NCBI RefSeq assembly: GCF_035492835.1
Contig: NZ_DATJIY010000018.1
Coordinates: 1-49,894 of the forward strand
Length of the DNA stretch: 49,894 nucleotides
Source: Dinghuibacter sp035492835
GTDB taxonomy: Bacteria > Bacteroidota > Bacteroidia > Chitinophagales > Chitinophagaceae
Reading direction: 5' to 3'
The first letter of the stretch is position 1. Every line of letters begins with the position of its first letter. The notes beneath the pieces are model-generated. The model had not been told where the DNA came from and searched no databases. It saw only the letters and a program-made list of their open reading frames with translations. The position numbers and the translations under genes were made by a program. Shown piece after piece: positions 34,723-43,367 of the stretch.

Positions 34723-35496
34723 ATGCGCCATTTGTTGACGGGCCTGATAATATTGTCTATCGCTACCTGCTGGTCTCTTTCTTCCTGTAAAAAGGAACTG
34801 AGCGCCACCGGCAGCCCCACGACCATCCAGCTCTGGTTCAACAACGTGGCCGGAATCGCCCCCCTCACCCGGGGCACGATCTACCAGGACAGCTATACCG
34901 GCGAACAATTCAGCGTGGGCGCTTTCAAATACTACATCTCCAACGTCCAGCTCATCTCCTCCAGCGGGGTTTTCACCAACATACCTTCGGTTTACCGGCT
35001 CGTCGATGCCTTCGACACGACAACGACCAGCGTCTCCTTCCCGGGGGTGGCCGATTCCCTGGTGGCGATCTCCTTCCTGATCGGCGTGGACAGCACCGTC
35101 GACGCCAGCGGTCCCCGCAACGGCGACCTCGACCCCTCCAAGGGGATGTTCCTGGGTGGCAACCAGGGCTACATCATGGCCGAGCTCACGGGGTATTCCC
35201 CCGCCAGCTCCCAGGTGAACTTTTCCTTCAACTACCAGATTTCGGGCTATACCGGACCATACAACGTCCTGAGGAAGGTAACCCTGGCCCTCCCGGGTTT
35301 ACCCGTCACCGTGAGTCCGGTGATCCCCGATACCGTCCAGATCAGGATCGACACCGACGTGCAGACCTGGTTTTCGGCCGTCCACTACCTTCCCATTTCG
35401 GGCAACAGCACCTGTACCGCCCCGGGACAGCTGGCCTCCGAGTATGCAGACAACTACGCCCATATGTTCGTGGTACGGAACGTAATCATCAAATAG
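34723..35496 (+). CDS. MbnP-like lipoprotein
   Basis: A 257-aa lipoprotein (lipobox LSSC) of the MbnP family. Typical parts are FKYYISNVQLI, LIGVDSTVDASGPRNGDLDPSKGMFLGGNQGYIMAELTGYSP and the later beta-rich VTVSPVIPDTVQIRIDTDVQTWF. MbnP was named in methanobactin loci and is linked to copper handling; in Bacteroidota it is widespread and its role is open. It lies 10 nt after arfB and 41 nt before the flippase, probably in one transcript. Confidence 0.82.
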   Translation: MRHLLTGLIILSIATCWSLSSCKKELSATGSPTTIQLWFNNVAGIAPLTRGTIYQDSYTGEQFSVGAFKYYISNVQLISSSGVFTNIPSVYRLVDAFDTTTTSVSFPGVADSLVAISFLIGVDSTVDASGPRNGDLDPSKGMFLGGNQGYIMAELTGYSPASSQVNFSFNYQISGYTGPYNVLRKVTLALPGLPVTVSPVIPDTVQIRIDTDVQTWFSAVHYLPISGNSTCTAPGQLASEYADNYAHMFVVRNVIIK

Positions 35497-35510
35497 CGGC
35501 CGCCATGGCG

Positions 35511-35518
35511 TATCTTTA
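35511..35518 (+). promoter_or_regulatory. Near-consensus -7 box for the flippase gene
   Basis: TATCTTTA matches TAnnTTTG in 7 of 8 positions, 19 nt before the TTG at 35538. It could give the flippase its own promoter. Confidence 0.35.
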
Positions 35519-35537
35519 TTCCCAAATTTTCTAGGCA

Positions 35538-37061
35538 TTGAGTTCGATCAAGGGATTGGCGGGGCAAACGATGTGGTATGGCGTTAGTTCGATTGTAGCC
35601 AGGATGCTGAGCTATCTGCTGACGCCCTACCTGCTGCTCGTCCTCACCGGTCCCGAATACGGCCAGCAAAGCATCATCTACGCGGCCATCCCCTTCCTGA
35701 ACGTCATTTTCACCTACGGCCTCGAAACCACGTTTTTCCGCTTCGCCCAGAAGCATCCCCATCCCAGGGAGCTCTACAACACGCTCATGGTCTCCATCCT
35801 GGCCTCATCCCTGTTTGTGGGTGGCATCATGTTCCTGCTGGCCGAACCCCTGGCCCGGCTGCTTTTGGTGGACCAGCACCCGGATTGGATAAAGCTGACC
35901 GTCCTGATCGTGGCAAGCGACGCCCTGGCCACCCTGCCCTTTGCCAAGCTCCGTCTGGACGGGCGCCCCAGGAAATACGCCTTCGTACGCGTCTCCGGCA
36001 TCCTATGCTACATGGGGCTCCTCTATTTCTTTTATTCCGTGTGCCCCGCGCTGGAGGCCAAGGGCGGCGTTTCCCCGCTGCTGGCGATCTACTCTCCCGC
36101 CATCGGGCTGGGCTACGTCTTTATCGCCAATCTTGTCCAGAACCTGCTCCAGCTGGTGCTCCTACTACCCGAGCTGACCAGCTTCCGGCCACAGTTCAAC
36201 GCCGGTCTCTGGCGGGAGATGATCCTTTATTCCCTACCCATCACGATCTACAACTTCGGGGGTATGATCAACGAGACATTCGACCGGATTATGCTGGGCT
36301 GGTGGGTACACGCCCCGACCCGGGACGCGGCAGACTTCCAGGTGGGTATTTATAGCGCCAACTACAAGCTATCATTGCTCATATCGCTTTTCATCCAGGC
36401 ATTCCGTTTGGGCGCCGAACCCTTTTTCTTCAAACAGGCCAAGGGGGAGAATCCCCAGCGCATATACGCCAGGGTGATGAAGTTCTTTGTGCTTACGATC
36501 ACGCTGATGTTCCTTTTCGTCGCCCTCTACCTGGACGTCTGGAAGTACTTCGTAACCCGGCACAGTATGTGGGTAGGGTTGAAAGTCGTACCTATCCTGC
36601 TTTTTGCCAATATGTTCCTGGGGATTTACTACAATTTATCCATTTGGTACAAGCTTTCCGATAAGACCTCGGCGGGGGCCTATATCACCCTGATCGGTGC
36701 CGGGATCACCCTCGTGATCAACTACATTTTCATCCCGAAATATAGCTACCTGGCGTGCGCCTGGGCGACCTGTATCTGTTACGGCACCATGATGGTCCTG
36801 TCGTACGTGTGGGGTCAAAAGGTCTATCCTGTACCGTACGCCTGGAAAAAGCTGGTAGCTTATATGTTGATCGTCCTGGTCCTTTACTTCGTCCACCAGG
36901 GCCTTGTCCACCTGGTTCCGAACCGCTGGTTCAGCATCGGGACCGCGACGATCCTCTTTGCCGCCTACGGGGCGTTCATCCTGAGGGTGGAGAAAAAGGA
37001 ATTCGGCCGCATACCCTACGTCAACCGGCTGCCCATCCTCCGCCGATTCTTACAGGTATAA
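35538..37061 (+). CDS. Polysaccharide flippase, Wzx/MurJ-like (MATE superfamily)
   Basis: A 507-aa inner-membrane protein with about 12-14 helices. It begins GLAGQTMWYGVSSIVARMLSYLLTPYL, the usual start of Bacteroidota lipopolysaccharide/polysaccharide exporters, and carries FIQAFRLGAEPFFFKQAKGENPQRIYARVMKFF in the middle. It likely flips a lipid-linked glycan to the periplasm. The TTG at 35538 keeps the family N terminus; the next ATG is 11 codons later. No other glycan cluster genes adjoin it. Confidence 0.85.
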   Translation: MSSIKGLAGQTMWYGVSSIVARMLSYLLTPYLLLVLTGPEYGQQSIIYAAIPFLNVIFTYGLETTFFRFAQKHPHPRELYNTLMVSILASSLFVGGIMFLLAEPLARLLLVDQHPDWIKLTVLIVASDALATLPFAKLRLDGRPRKYAFVRVSGILCYMGLLYFFYSVCPALEAKGGVSPLLAIYSPAIGLGYVFIANLVQNLLQLVLLLPELTSFRPQFNAGLWREMILYSLPITIYNFGGMINETFDRIMLGWWVHAPTRDAADFQVGIYSANYKLSLLISLFIQAFRLGAEPFFFKQAKGENPQRIYARVMKFFVLTITLMFLFVALYLDVWKYFVTRHSMWVGLKVVPILLFANMFLGIYYNLSIWYKLSDKTSAGAYITLIGAGITLVINYIFIPKYSYLACAWATCICYGTMMVLSYVWGQKVYPVPYAWKKLVAYMLIVLVLYFVHQGLVHLVPNRWFSIGTATILFAAYGAFILRVEKKEFGRIPYVNRLPILRRFLQV

Positions 37062-37070
37062 ATTCCCGCG

Positions 37071-37715
37071 CTAATCCAAGCGTAAAAACGGGTTATTCCG
37101 TTTTTCATAACCGATGGTTGTCCCCGGTCCGTGCCCCGGGAGCACTATTGTATCCTCCGGGAGCGTAAACAGCCGTTCGCGGATGCTCCGGAGCAGGGTC
37201 TCGTGATCTCCCCCGGGCAGGTCCGTGCGGCCTATGCTGTCCCGGAAAAGGGCGTCGCCGCCAATGACAAAACCCTGGGCGGCACAATAAAAACAGCAGT
37301 GTCCGGGACTGTGACCTGGAACGAACAGTACTTCCAGGCGGTCTTGCCCGAAATCGATGATTTCGCCGGGTTTCAAATAAACCAGGGGCCCCTGGTAACC
37401 GTCAAAGGGTAAGTCCCAGGCCAGACCCATTGCCGGGGCCAGCGAGAGCAGCTCCTCCTCCAGTGGGTGCACGTGGGGGACCAGGTCGTAGGCGCCGGCC
37501 AGCCAACGGGTGCCGAAAACGTGGTCCAAATGGCAGTGGGTCTGTAACAATAATTTAGGTTGGACGCCGTTTTGACTAAAAAAATCCGCCAATGCCTCCC
37601 TCTCCGCCTCGTCGTAGCATCCAGGATCGATAACCACCCCCTCCCGCCCTTCGTTCACCAGCACATATGTATTTTCCTGGATCGGGCTAAATGTAAAAAC
37701 CTGGACGGCGAACAT
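37071..37715 (-). CDS. MBL-fold metallo-hydrolase (glyoxalase II-like)
   Basis: A 214-aa metallo-beta-lactamase-fold enzyme. The HxHxDH metal motif is at His60, His62, Asp64 and His65 (THCHLDH), with later ligands in PGHSPGH, GGDALF and LPGHGPGT. It begins MFAVQVFTFSPIQENTYVL, standard for this subgroup of hydroxyacylglutathione hydrolase-like proteins; the thioester substrate is unknown. The ATG at 37715 is chosen over a longer frame. It ends 9 bp from the convergent flippase. Confidence 0.88.
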   Translation of the reverse strand: MFAVQVFTFSPIQENTYVLVNEGREGVVIDPGCYDEAEREALADFFSQNGVQPKLLLQTHCHLDHVFGTRWLAGAYDLVPHVHPLEEELLSLAPAMGLAWDLPFDGYQGPLVYLKPGEIIDFGQDRLEVLFVPGHSPGHCCFYCAAQGFVIGGDALFRDSIGRTDLPGGDHETLLRSIRERLFTLPEDTIVLPGHGPGTTIGYEKRNNPFLRLD

Positions 37716-37798
37716 AAAATTGATTTTTGTACTTTTAAAACCTGATTCGGCTTTGTTCCTGCTCCGAGACAAAACACGAATTTAGAACATTGAACTTT

Positions 37799-40700
37799 AT
37801 GAAGCGATTACTCCTGATCATCTGTAGCATTGGCATGTTGTGGATATCCTCTTTTGCGCAGGTCAATACGGTACAGTTCGGCAAGAACAGGGTTCAGTAC
37901 AAAAACTTCCATTGGCGCTATTACCAGGCGCCCAATTTCAATGTCTATTTTGCCGACGGGGGCTTGAACATCGCCAAGTACGTGGTCCAGGTAGCCGAGG
38001 AAGAATTGCCCGGTATCGAGCGCTTCGTCGACTACGGCATGCAGCGGCGCGCCAATATCATCGTCTACAACAGCTATAACGAATACCGCCAGAGCAATAT
38101 CGGGATGGACTTCGACTGGCAAAGCAGCGGGGGCATGACGAAGCTGGTCAACAGCAAACTCGTCGTATACTATACCAGCGACCACAACGAGCTCCGCCGC
38201 CAGATCAGGGAAGGCATTGCCAAGGTACTGGTATCGCTGCAGCTTTTCGGGGACGACATCGGCGAGTTCGCGGGGAACTCGACGTTGCTGGACCTGCCCA
38301 AATGGCTCACCGACGGCTTTATCTCCTACGCCGCCCAAAACTGGAGCACGGCCCAGGACGACGCCCTCCGGAACGCCATGCTGGCATCGACGTATACCAA
38401 CTTCTACCAGTTCGCCTACGAGCAGCCCGACCTGGCCGGTCAGGCCTTTTGGTATTACATCGAGGAGCGCTACGGCAAGGACAAGGTCAGTTATCTGTTC
38501 TACCTGGCGCGTTTGTACAAGAACCTGAACCATGCCTGCCAGGAGCTGTGCAAGAAAAAATTCAAGGACGTGCTCGCCGACTTCATGAGCGCCGAGCAGC
38601 AGAAGTACTTCAAGGACATCCGGGGCCGCAGGAACATACCCAAGGGACGGCTGACCATCTTCCAGGAAGTATCGCCTACAAAAGACTACTACAATTTCGC
38701 GCCCAACCCCAACCCCAAGAGCTATACCTATGGGGTAGTCGAGTACAAGAAGGGCCGTTACAAGCTAAAGCTCATCCAGAATTTCACTGACGAAAAGGTA
38801 CTTTGGAGGGACGGCGCGATGCAGCAGCTCGACGAGAAGGACCCACATTTCCCTTTGATGTGCTGGGATCCCAGGGGGACCCGCCTGGCGTACGCGGTCA
38901 GCAAGGAAGGCGTGATCAACGTCTACGTATACGACAACTTTTCCCGGACGACCACCACGCACTTTACGCTGGATCAGTTCCAGCAGATCCAGAGCATGAA
39001 CTACATGCTGGACAACAACACCCTGCTCCTGAGCGCCACCCGGAACGGGAAGTCCGACATTTACATCTATAAGATAAAGGAACATTCTACGGAACAGGTG
39101 ACCAACGACGTCTATGACGACCTCGACCCCGTTTTCGTCGCCTTCCCCAACAAGACCGGGATCATCTTTTCATCGAACCGTCCGACGGGGAACGACCCCG
39201 ACGGGGACACCGTACTCCCGTCACGGAACCGGTATAACATTTACCTGGTGGACAACAACGGACCCAAGTCCACCTTCCGCCAGATCACCAAGCTGACGAA
39301 CCTGAAATACGGCAACGCCCGCTTCCCGATGCCGTACAATACGTCGAACTTTACGTTTATCTGTGACGAGAACGGTATCAACAACCGCTTTGCCGGATTC
39401 TTTTCCACCAAGCGCGCGGGTCTCGACACCCTCATCACCATCGGGGACGACCTTCTGAGGAACCCTACCGTCCCGGAATTGGATTCCGCGCTAAAGGCCT
39501 GGAACAAAACGGAGCCCGATTCCGTCGCCCTGTACTCCGTCACCAACGACTCCACGTATATCTTCCCCCTGAGCAACTACCAGTACGGCGTTGGCGAAAC
39601 CCGGGTCGCCGGGGTCAGCAACCAGGTCACCGAGGTCATGCGCCAGGAGGACAATAAATACCTCTATAAGCTACAGGTCGACGAAAAGACCCTCCACAAC
39701 CGGAACCTTACGGATCGTCCCACGGACTATATGCGCCGGCAAATGAAGGCCGACCAGCTGGCCAAAGGCAACGCCGCCGCCGCGCCTGTAAACAAAACCC
39801 AGGTAAGGAAAGCCCCCACCAACGACTTCTTCGAAAGCGAATTCAATAAGGAAAAAAAGGACACGGCCGCCAGCCCCGCCGGCAATTCAGCCGCCGCCCC
39901 GGCCGCCGCGCAAAACAATACGATGCCGGCCGCCGCGCCTAAAAAAGCGGAGACGCCTTCCATCCTGAACCGGTCGAAGCTGTTCCAATACAAGCTCAAG
40001 TTCTCCACCGACTACGTGGTGGCCAACCTCAACAATTCCGTCGTCTTTAACCAGTACCAGCCTTACGCCGGGGGCTCCGGACCCATCCAGCCCGCGGGTG
40101 GGACCGACCTCAGCGGCATGCTGCGTGTCAGCATCAGCGACGTCCTGGAGGACTATAAGTTCATGGGCGGCGTCCAGGTGGGCACCGACCTCCGCGACAA
40201 CGACTACGTGGTGTCCTTCCAGAACTACAAACACCGCTTTGACTATGGCGTCAGCTATTACCGGGGCGCTTCGTCCTTCGAAGGGGAGTTCGTCGCTCCA
40301 TCCATCGACCTGATATCGCAGGCGCGCACCATCACCAATATCTACGAGGGCAACATCGCTTATCCCTTCGACCGTGTCAAACGTATCAGCATGACCGTCG
40401 GTATGCGGTACGACAAAACCGTTATACGGGGCGACTATTCCGCAGACCCTCCCCCGATCGGTCCCCCGCTGTCGCTGGCGGCGAACGACATCAAGCAAAA
40501 GTATCTTTTCGACCACCTCGAATACGTATACGACAACACGTCCTATCCGACCATGGACATCTGGAAGGGGCTGCGTTGGAAGGTCTACAACGACTTCTAT
40601 AAGAACGTGGGCACCAAGTCGTCCCCCGGCGACAACGGGTTGATGGACAACTTTGGCTTTGACGCCCGGAACTACCTGCCCATCTATCGCAACTTCATCT

Positions 40701-41281
40701 GGGCGGTACGGGCAGCCGGCGACTTTTCCCCCGCCTTTATCGGCGACGAGCACATCGTTTATTATGTGGGCGGTATGGACGGCTGGATCAGCCCGAAGTT
40801 CAACAACAACAACCAACCCGACCCCACCGGCGTCGACAACTACATCTACCAGGGTCTCGAGCTCAACCTCAGGGGATACGACCAGAACGCCGCCAACGGG
40901 TCCAACGCGATGACGATCAACAGTGAGCTCCGGCTGCCGATCTTTACCACCTTCTTCAACAAACCCATCAATAACGCCTTCCTGCGGAACTTCATGGTTA
41001 CCCAGTTCTTCGACATGGGAACCGCCTGGACGAACAAGTCGAATTTCGGTCGCCCGTCGGTGACCTATACCGACCGGAACCCGTCCGGACAAGCCCCGGT
41101 GGTATCGCCCATCTCCGTGAGCGTTACGCCCCCCGGCATCGGTCCCTTCCTGGCCGGCTATGGCTTCGGCGTCAGGAGCACCCTGCTGGGGTACTTCCTG
41201 AAACTGGATTGCGGCTGGCCGATGGATGGTTTCTTCAAGGGAAGTCCTAAGCTATACTTCTCTTTAGGGCTTGACTTCTAA
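37799..41281 (+). CDS. Large envelope protein: degenerate metallopeptidase-like domain, PD40 repeats, beta-barrel
   Basis: An 1160-aa exported protein (signal MKRLLLIICSIGMLWISSFA). The N-terminal about 280 residues follow the layout of gluzincin-type domains, ending in LPKWLTDGFISYAAQNW, but the zinc HExxH is absent (RQIREGIAKV instead). Residues about 340-560 contain TolB/WD40-like PD40 segments (DPRGTRLAYAVS, NKTGIIFSSNRPTGNDPDGD). An Ala-rich linker (about 645-730) leads to a C-terminal BamA/surface-antigen-like barrel ending LYFSLGLDF. Similar proteins are widespread in Bacteroidota and often misnamed TolB. Function is unknown; outer-membrane biogenesis or degradation is plausible. It overlaps the convergent DUF1361 gene by 35 bp. 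Confidence 0.85.
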   Translation: MKRLLLIICSIGMLWISSFAQVNTVQFGKNRVQYKNFHWRYYQAPNFNVYFADGGLNIAKYVVQVAEEELPGIERFVDYGMQRRANIIVYNSYNEYRQSNIGMDFDWQSSGGMTKLVNSKLVVYYTSDHNELRRQIREGIAKVLVSLQLFGDDIGEFAGNSTLLDLPKWLTDGFISYAAQNWSTAQDDALRNAMLASTYTNFYQFAYEQPDLAGQAFWYYIEERYGKDKVSYLFYLARLYKNLNHACQELCKKKFKDVLADFMSAEQQKYFKDIRGRRNIPKGRLTIFQEVSPTKDYYNFAPNPNPKSYTYGVVEYKKGRYKLKLIQNFTDEKVLWRDGAMQQLDEKDPHFPLMCWDPRGTRLAYAVSKEGVINVYVYDNFSRTTTTHFTLDQFQQIQSMNYMLDNNTLLLSATRNGKSDIYIYKIKEHSTEQVTNDVYDDLDPVFVAFPNKTGIIFSSNRPTGNDPDGDTVLPSRNRYNIYLVDNNGPKSTFRQITKLTNLKYGNARFPMPYNTSNFTFICDENGINNRFAGFFSTKRAGLDTLITIGDDLLRNPTVPELDSALKAWNKTEPDSVALYSVTNDSTYIFPLSNYQYGVGETRVAGVSNQVTEVMRQEDNKYLYKLQVDEKTLHNRNLTDRPTDYMRRQMKADQLAKGNAAAAPVNKTQVRKAPTNDFFESEFNKEKKDTAASPAGNSAAAPAAAQNNTMPAAAPKKAETPSILNRSKLFQYKLKFSTDYVVANLNNSVVFNQYQPYAGGSGPIQPAGGTDLSGMLRVSISDVLEDYKFMGGVQVGTDLRDNDYVVSFQNYKHRFDYGVSYYRGASSFEGEFVAPSIDLISQARTITNIYEGNIAYPFDRVKRISMTVGMRYDKTVIRGDYSADPPPIGPPLSLAANDIKQKYLFDHLEYVYDNTSYPTMDIWKGLRWKVYNDFYKNVGTKSSPGDNGLMDNFGFDARNYLPIYRNFIWAVRAAGDFSPAFIGDEHIVYYVGGMDGWISPKFNNNNQPDPTGVDNYIYQGLELNLRGYDQNAANGSNAMTINSELRLPIFTTFFNKPINNAFLRNFMVTQFFDMGTAWTNKSNFGRPSVTYTDRNPSGQAPVVSPISVSVTPPGIGPFLAGYGFGVRSTLLGYFLKLDCGWPMDGFFKGSPKLYFSLGLDF

Positions 41282-41921
41282 AGGCGCGGTAACCGGCCCA
41301 GAGCAGCGTCCCGAATAACAGCGTCACCGCCCAGGCCTGCTTGTAGGCAAATGGGAAAAGGACGCTTTTGCCCACGACCCGGGTTACGGTGAAAGGATGG
41401 ACCAGGATGTCCCAGCTGTTGAGCCGGACATAGCGCCCCAGGTAAATCCCAAATCCGCAGGCAAGGAACATCGCTATCACGGCAATCCGGACCGGCCGCT
41501 CGGCATACCGTCCAAGCAGCCAGTCTTCGACCCGCTTCATCGAGGCATATCCCAATAGGACGCCATTCAATGCCGTGGTGCAGACGATGGCCTCGTCCAG
41601 GTAAATCGGGCCCCTCGGCTCCTGCTGGAAGTGTACCATATCGGTGACCAGGTAGGGCGCGTTGGGTAAGAAGGCAAACCAGATACCCAGGCTGGCCAGG
41701 TTCCTCCACGTCCACAGCGATCGCCGGCTGTCCAGCCGGGCGCTGGCCACCAGCGGGATCACCGCCAGGAAAAGGTTCCAAAAATAGAACCCGTAAAACA
41801 GCGAATGCGTCACCGCCATCCGTATCCCCACCAGCGCCACCGGTATCGCGAGGGACATCGCCCACCATTGCATCGCGCGCCGCGAGAGCCCCTGATTTTT
41901 CAGCTCGTGTTTATTTTCCAT
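41247..41921 (-). CDS. DUF1361 membrane protein
   Basis: A 224-aa protein with about six membrane helices. Family features are FYFWNLFLAVIPLVAS, IWFAFLPNAPYLVTDMVHF and GIYLGRYVRLNSWDILVHP. Function is unknown. It begins inside the end of the diacylglycerol kinase gene (11-bp overlap), so the two are translationally linked. Confidence 0.85.
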   Translation of the reverse strand: MENKHELKNQGLSRRAMQWWAMSLAIPVALVGIRMAVTHSLFYGFYFWNLFLAVIPLVASARLDSRRSLWTWRNLASLGIWFAFLPNAPYLVTDMVHFQQEPRGPIYLDEAIVCTTALNGVLLGYASMKRVEDWLLGRYAERPVRIAVIAMFLACGFGIYLGRYVRLNSWDILVHPFTVTRVVGKSVLFPFAYKQAWAVTLLFGTLLWAGYRAFRSQALKRSIA

Positions 41922-42276
41922 AGATTAAGTGTACAATTTTTGGAATAAAAATAATCGCCCCCACCGCCGCCGAGCAAATCGACACCCACAGCACCGCCCC
42001 CGCCGCCATATCCTTGATATACCGCACATAATCGTCCTTCTCCCGGGTGATCCGGTCGCACGTCTTTTCGATGGCGCTGTTGACCATTTCCAGCCCGATC
42101 ACCAGCCCGATACAAATGATTATCGCCGCCCACTCCAGCGGCGAGAGCCGGAGGTAAAAGGACGCGCCCACCACCGCCACAGCTACCGCCACCTGGATAC
42201 GGCAGTTGTTCTCGGAAGAGAACGCGGCCAGGATGCCCCTGCCAGCATATCGGAAAGATTTTAAGAACCTAAGCAT
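41911..42276 (-). CDS. dgkA: Diacylglycerol/undecaprenol kinase
   Basis: A 121-aa integral-membrane kinase with three helices. The catalytic signature is GLEMVNSAIEKTCDRI, after NNCRIQVAVAVAVVGASFY. Enzymes of this family phosphorylate diacylglycerol or, in many bacteria, undecaprenol to recycle the envelope carrier lipid; which one cannot be told here. A copy of the TAAAGTGCTTTG-N5-CAAAGTA motif lies directly before its start. Confidence 0.9.
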   Translation of the reverse strand: MLRFLKSFRYAGRGILAAFSSENNCRIQVAVAVAVVGASFYLRLSPLEWAAIIICIGLVIGLEMVNSAIEKTCDRITREKDDYVRYIKDMAAGAVLWVSICSAAVGAIIFIPKIVHLIYGK

Positions 42277-42281
42277 AAAAC

Positions 42282-42305
42282 TAAAGTGCTTTGTTTTTCA
42301 AAGTA
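42282..42305. promoter_or_regulatory. HTH_34-associated operator motif, copy A (before dgkA)
   Basis: TAAAGTGCTTTG, five T, then CAAAGTA; CTTTG and CAAAG form an inverted repeat. The same 12-mer and 7-mer with the same 5-nt spacer occur at 43275-43298. It begins 5 nt upstream of the dgkA ATG. Confidence 0.65.
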
Positions 42306-42326
42306 TATGGTTAAAAAAAAGGCCGA

Positions 42327-42626
42327 TCATTCCATCGACTTTATCATTTGCTCGAGCGCCTCCAGGTGCTGCCGGAACGCCTTCTCCCCGGCCTTCGTCA
42401 CCGTGTACGTCGTTTGCGTCTTTCGCCCGACAAACCCTTTCTGCACCTTAACATAAGCACTTTCTTCGAGCGTTTTCAGGTGCGACGCCAGGTTCCCGTC
42501 CGTCACCTCGATAAGCTCCTTGAGCTCGTTGAAGTGCACGGTTTCGTTCACCATGAGCGCGCTCATGATCCCCAGCCTGATCCTGCTGTCGAATATCTTA
42601 TTGAGGTTCGCGATCGGATTTTTCAT
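42327..42626 (-). CDS. Winged-helix transcriptional regulator (HTH_34)
   Basis: A 99-aa DNA-binding protein matching the HTH_34 winged-helix family: RIRLGIMSALMVNETVHFNELKELIEVTDGNLASHLKTLEESAYVKVQKGFVGRKTQTTYTVTKAGEKAF. The recognition helix is about TDGNLASHLKTLEE. It has no ligand domain. The ATG at 42626 lies 29 bp inside the end of the upstream membrane-protein gene; together they form an operon. Two copies of an operator-like motif flank the pair, one over the operon start and one before dgkA, which suggests autoregulation and control of dgkA. Confidence 0.88.
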   Translation of the reverse strand: MKNPIANLNKIFDSRIRLGIMSALMVNETVHFNELKELIEVTDGNLASHLKTLEESAYVKVQKGFVGRKTQTTYTVTKAGEKAFRQHLEALEQMIKSME

Positions 42627-43275
42627 ACTTCCGCCACATCCAAATGCCGTAGACAATATGCAAAACGCCAAAGCCAGCGGCCCAAAAATACAAACCATAC
42701 CGTGGCACCCAGCAATTTATTGCCCCCAATATAATTTGTCCGTACCCAAGGTACCGCACTTCCCCCAGGGTGTATTTACTCCCGTTGACCAGCGCCAACC
42801 CATAAAACAGCAGACAGGTCGGGGCGATGAGCCCCACGGCGTCCAGGTAGATCAACCGCAAAACCAGCACGCCGCCGGCGAGCATCGGTAACATCGTATT
42901 CCATAACAGCCTCCTGGCCGAAGGCCCCCATATCGTGACCCCTTCCCTCCGGCTTCGTAACCAGGTGAATAAAAAAGCCGTCGACAGCGCGCCTACGAAG
43001 ATGCAAGCCCCGAGCACGATGAGCCGCGCATATAGGTCGCTCAGCTCCCAGCTACCCTCCGCCCTGTACCGGCGGATGCCCCGGGAAACGATGTCCTGGA
43101 TACCGCCGTTTTCCGGATACATGGCCAGTTGCGTCCGGGCGATCGCCGCGCCGGCCAACGCCCAGCATCCCGCGGCGACGCCGCTCCAGCCGCTGAGGCT
43201 GATAAACCGGCCGCTCCGCTCCATGATCTGGCGGATGTCTTTAAGGGCTTCCAGGGAGGAGGCAGGAGTGTCCAT
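42598..43275 (-). CDS. Multi-pass membrane partner of the HTH_34 regulator
   Basis: A 225-aa protein. A short cytoplasmic helix (SSLEALKDIRQIMERSGRFISLSGWSG) is followed by about six membrane helices, ending FGVLHIVYGIWMWRKYEKSD. No named domain is recognised, but membrane proteins of this form commonly precede HTH_34 regulators in Bacteroidota. It may sense the envelope or restrain the regulator; that is inference. The ATG at 43275 overlaps motif copy B. Confidence 0.78.
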   Translation of the reverse strand: MDTPASSLEALKDIRQIMERSGRFISLSGWSGVAAGCWALAGAAIARTQLAMYPENGGIQDIVSRGIRRYRAEGSWELSDLYARLIVLGACIFVGALSTAFLFTWLRSRREGVTIWGPSARRLLWNTMLPMLAGGVLVLRLIYLDAVGLIAPTCLLFYGLALVNGSKYTLGEVRYLGYGQIILGAINCWVPRYGLYFWAAGFGVLHIVYGIWMWRKYEKSDREPQ

Positions 43276-43298
43276 AAAGTGCTTTGAGATACAAAGTA
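43275..43298. promoter_or_regulatory. HTH_34-associated operator motif, copy B (at the regulator operon start)
   Basis: TAAAGTGCTTTG, spacer AGATA, CAAAGTA: 19 of 19 non-spacer bases identical to copy A. It overlaps the first base of the membrane-protein ATG, over the likely transcription start of the operon. Confidence 0.65.
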
Positions 43299-43347
43299 AT
43301 GGCCCGGGGCGATAAATACCAAATTTTTTATCCGCTTTTGTCGTTAT

Positions 43348-43355
43348 TACCTTTG
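43348..43355 (+). promoter_or_regulatory. TAnnTTTG -7 box for the CHU_C protein gene
   Basis: TACCTTTG, 12 nt before the ATG at 43368. It lies 50 bp from motif copy B, so the two divergent promoters are close. Confidence 0.55.
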
Positions 43356-43367
43356 ATTGTGACACGG

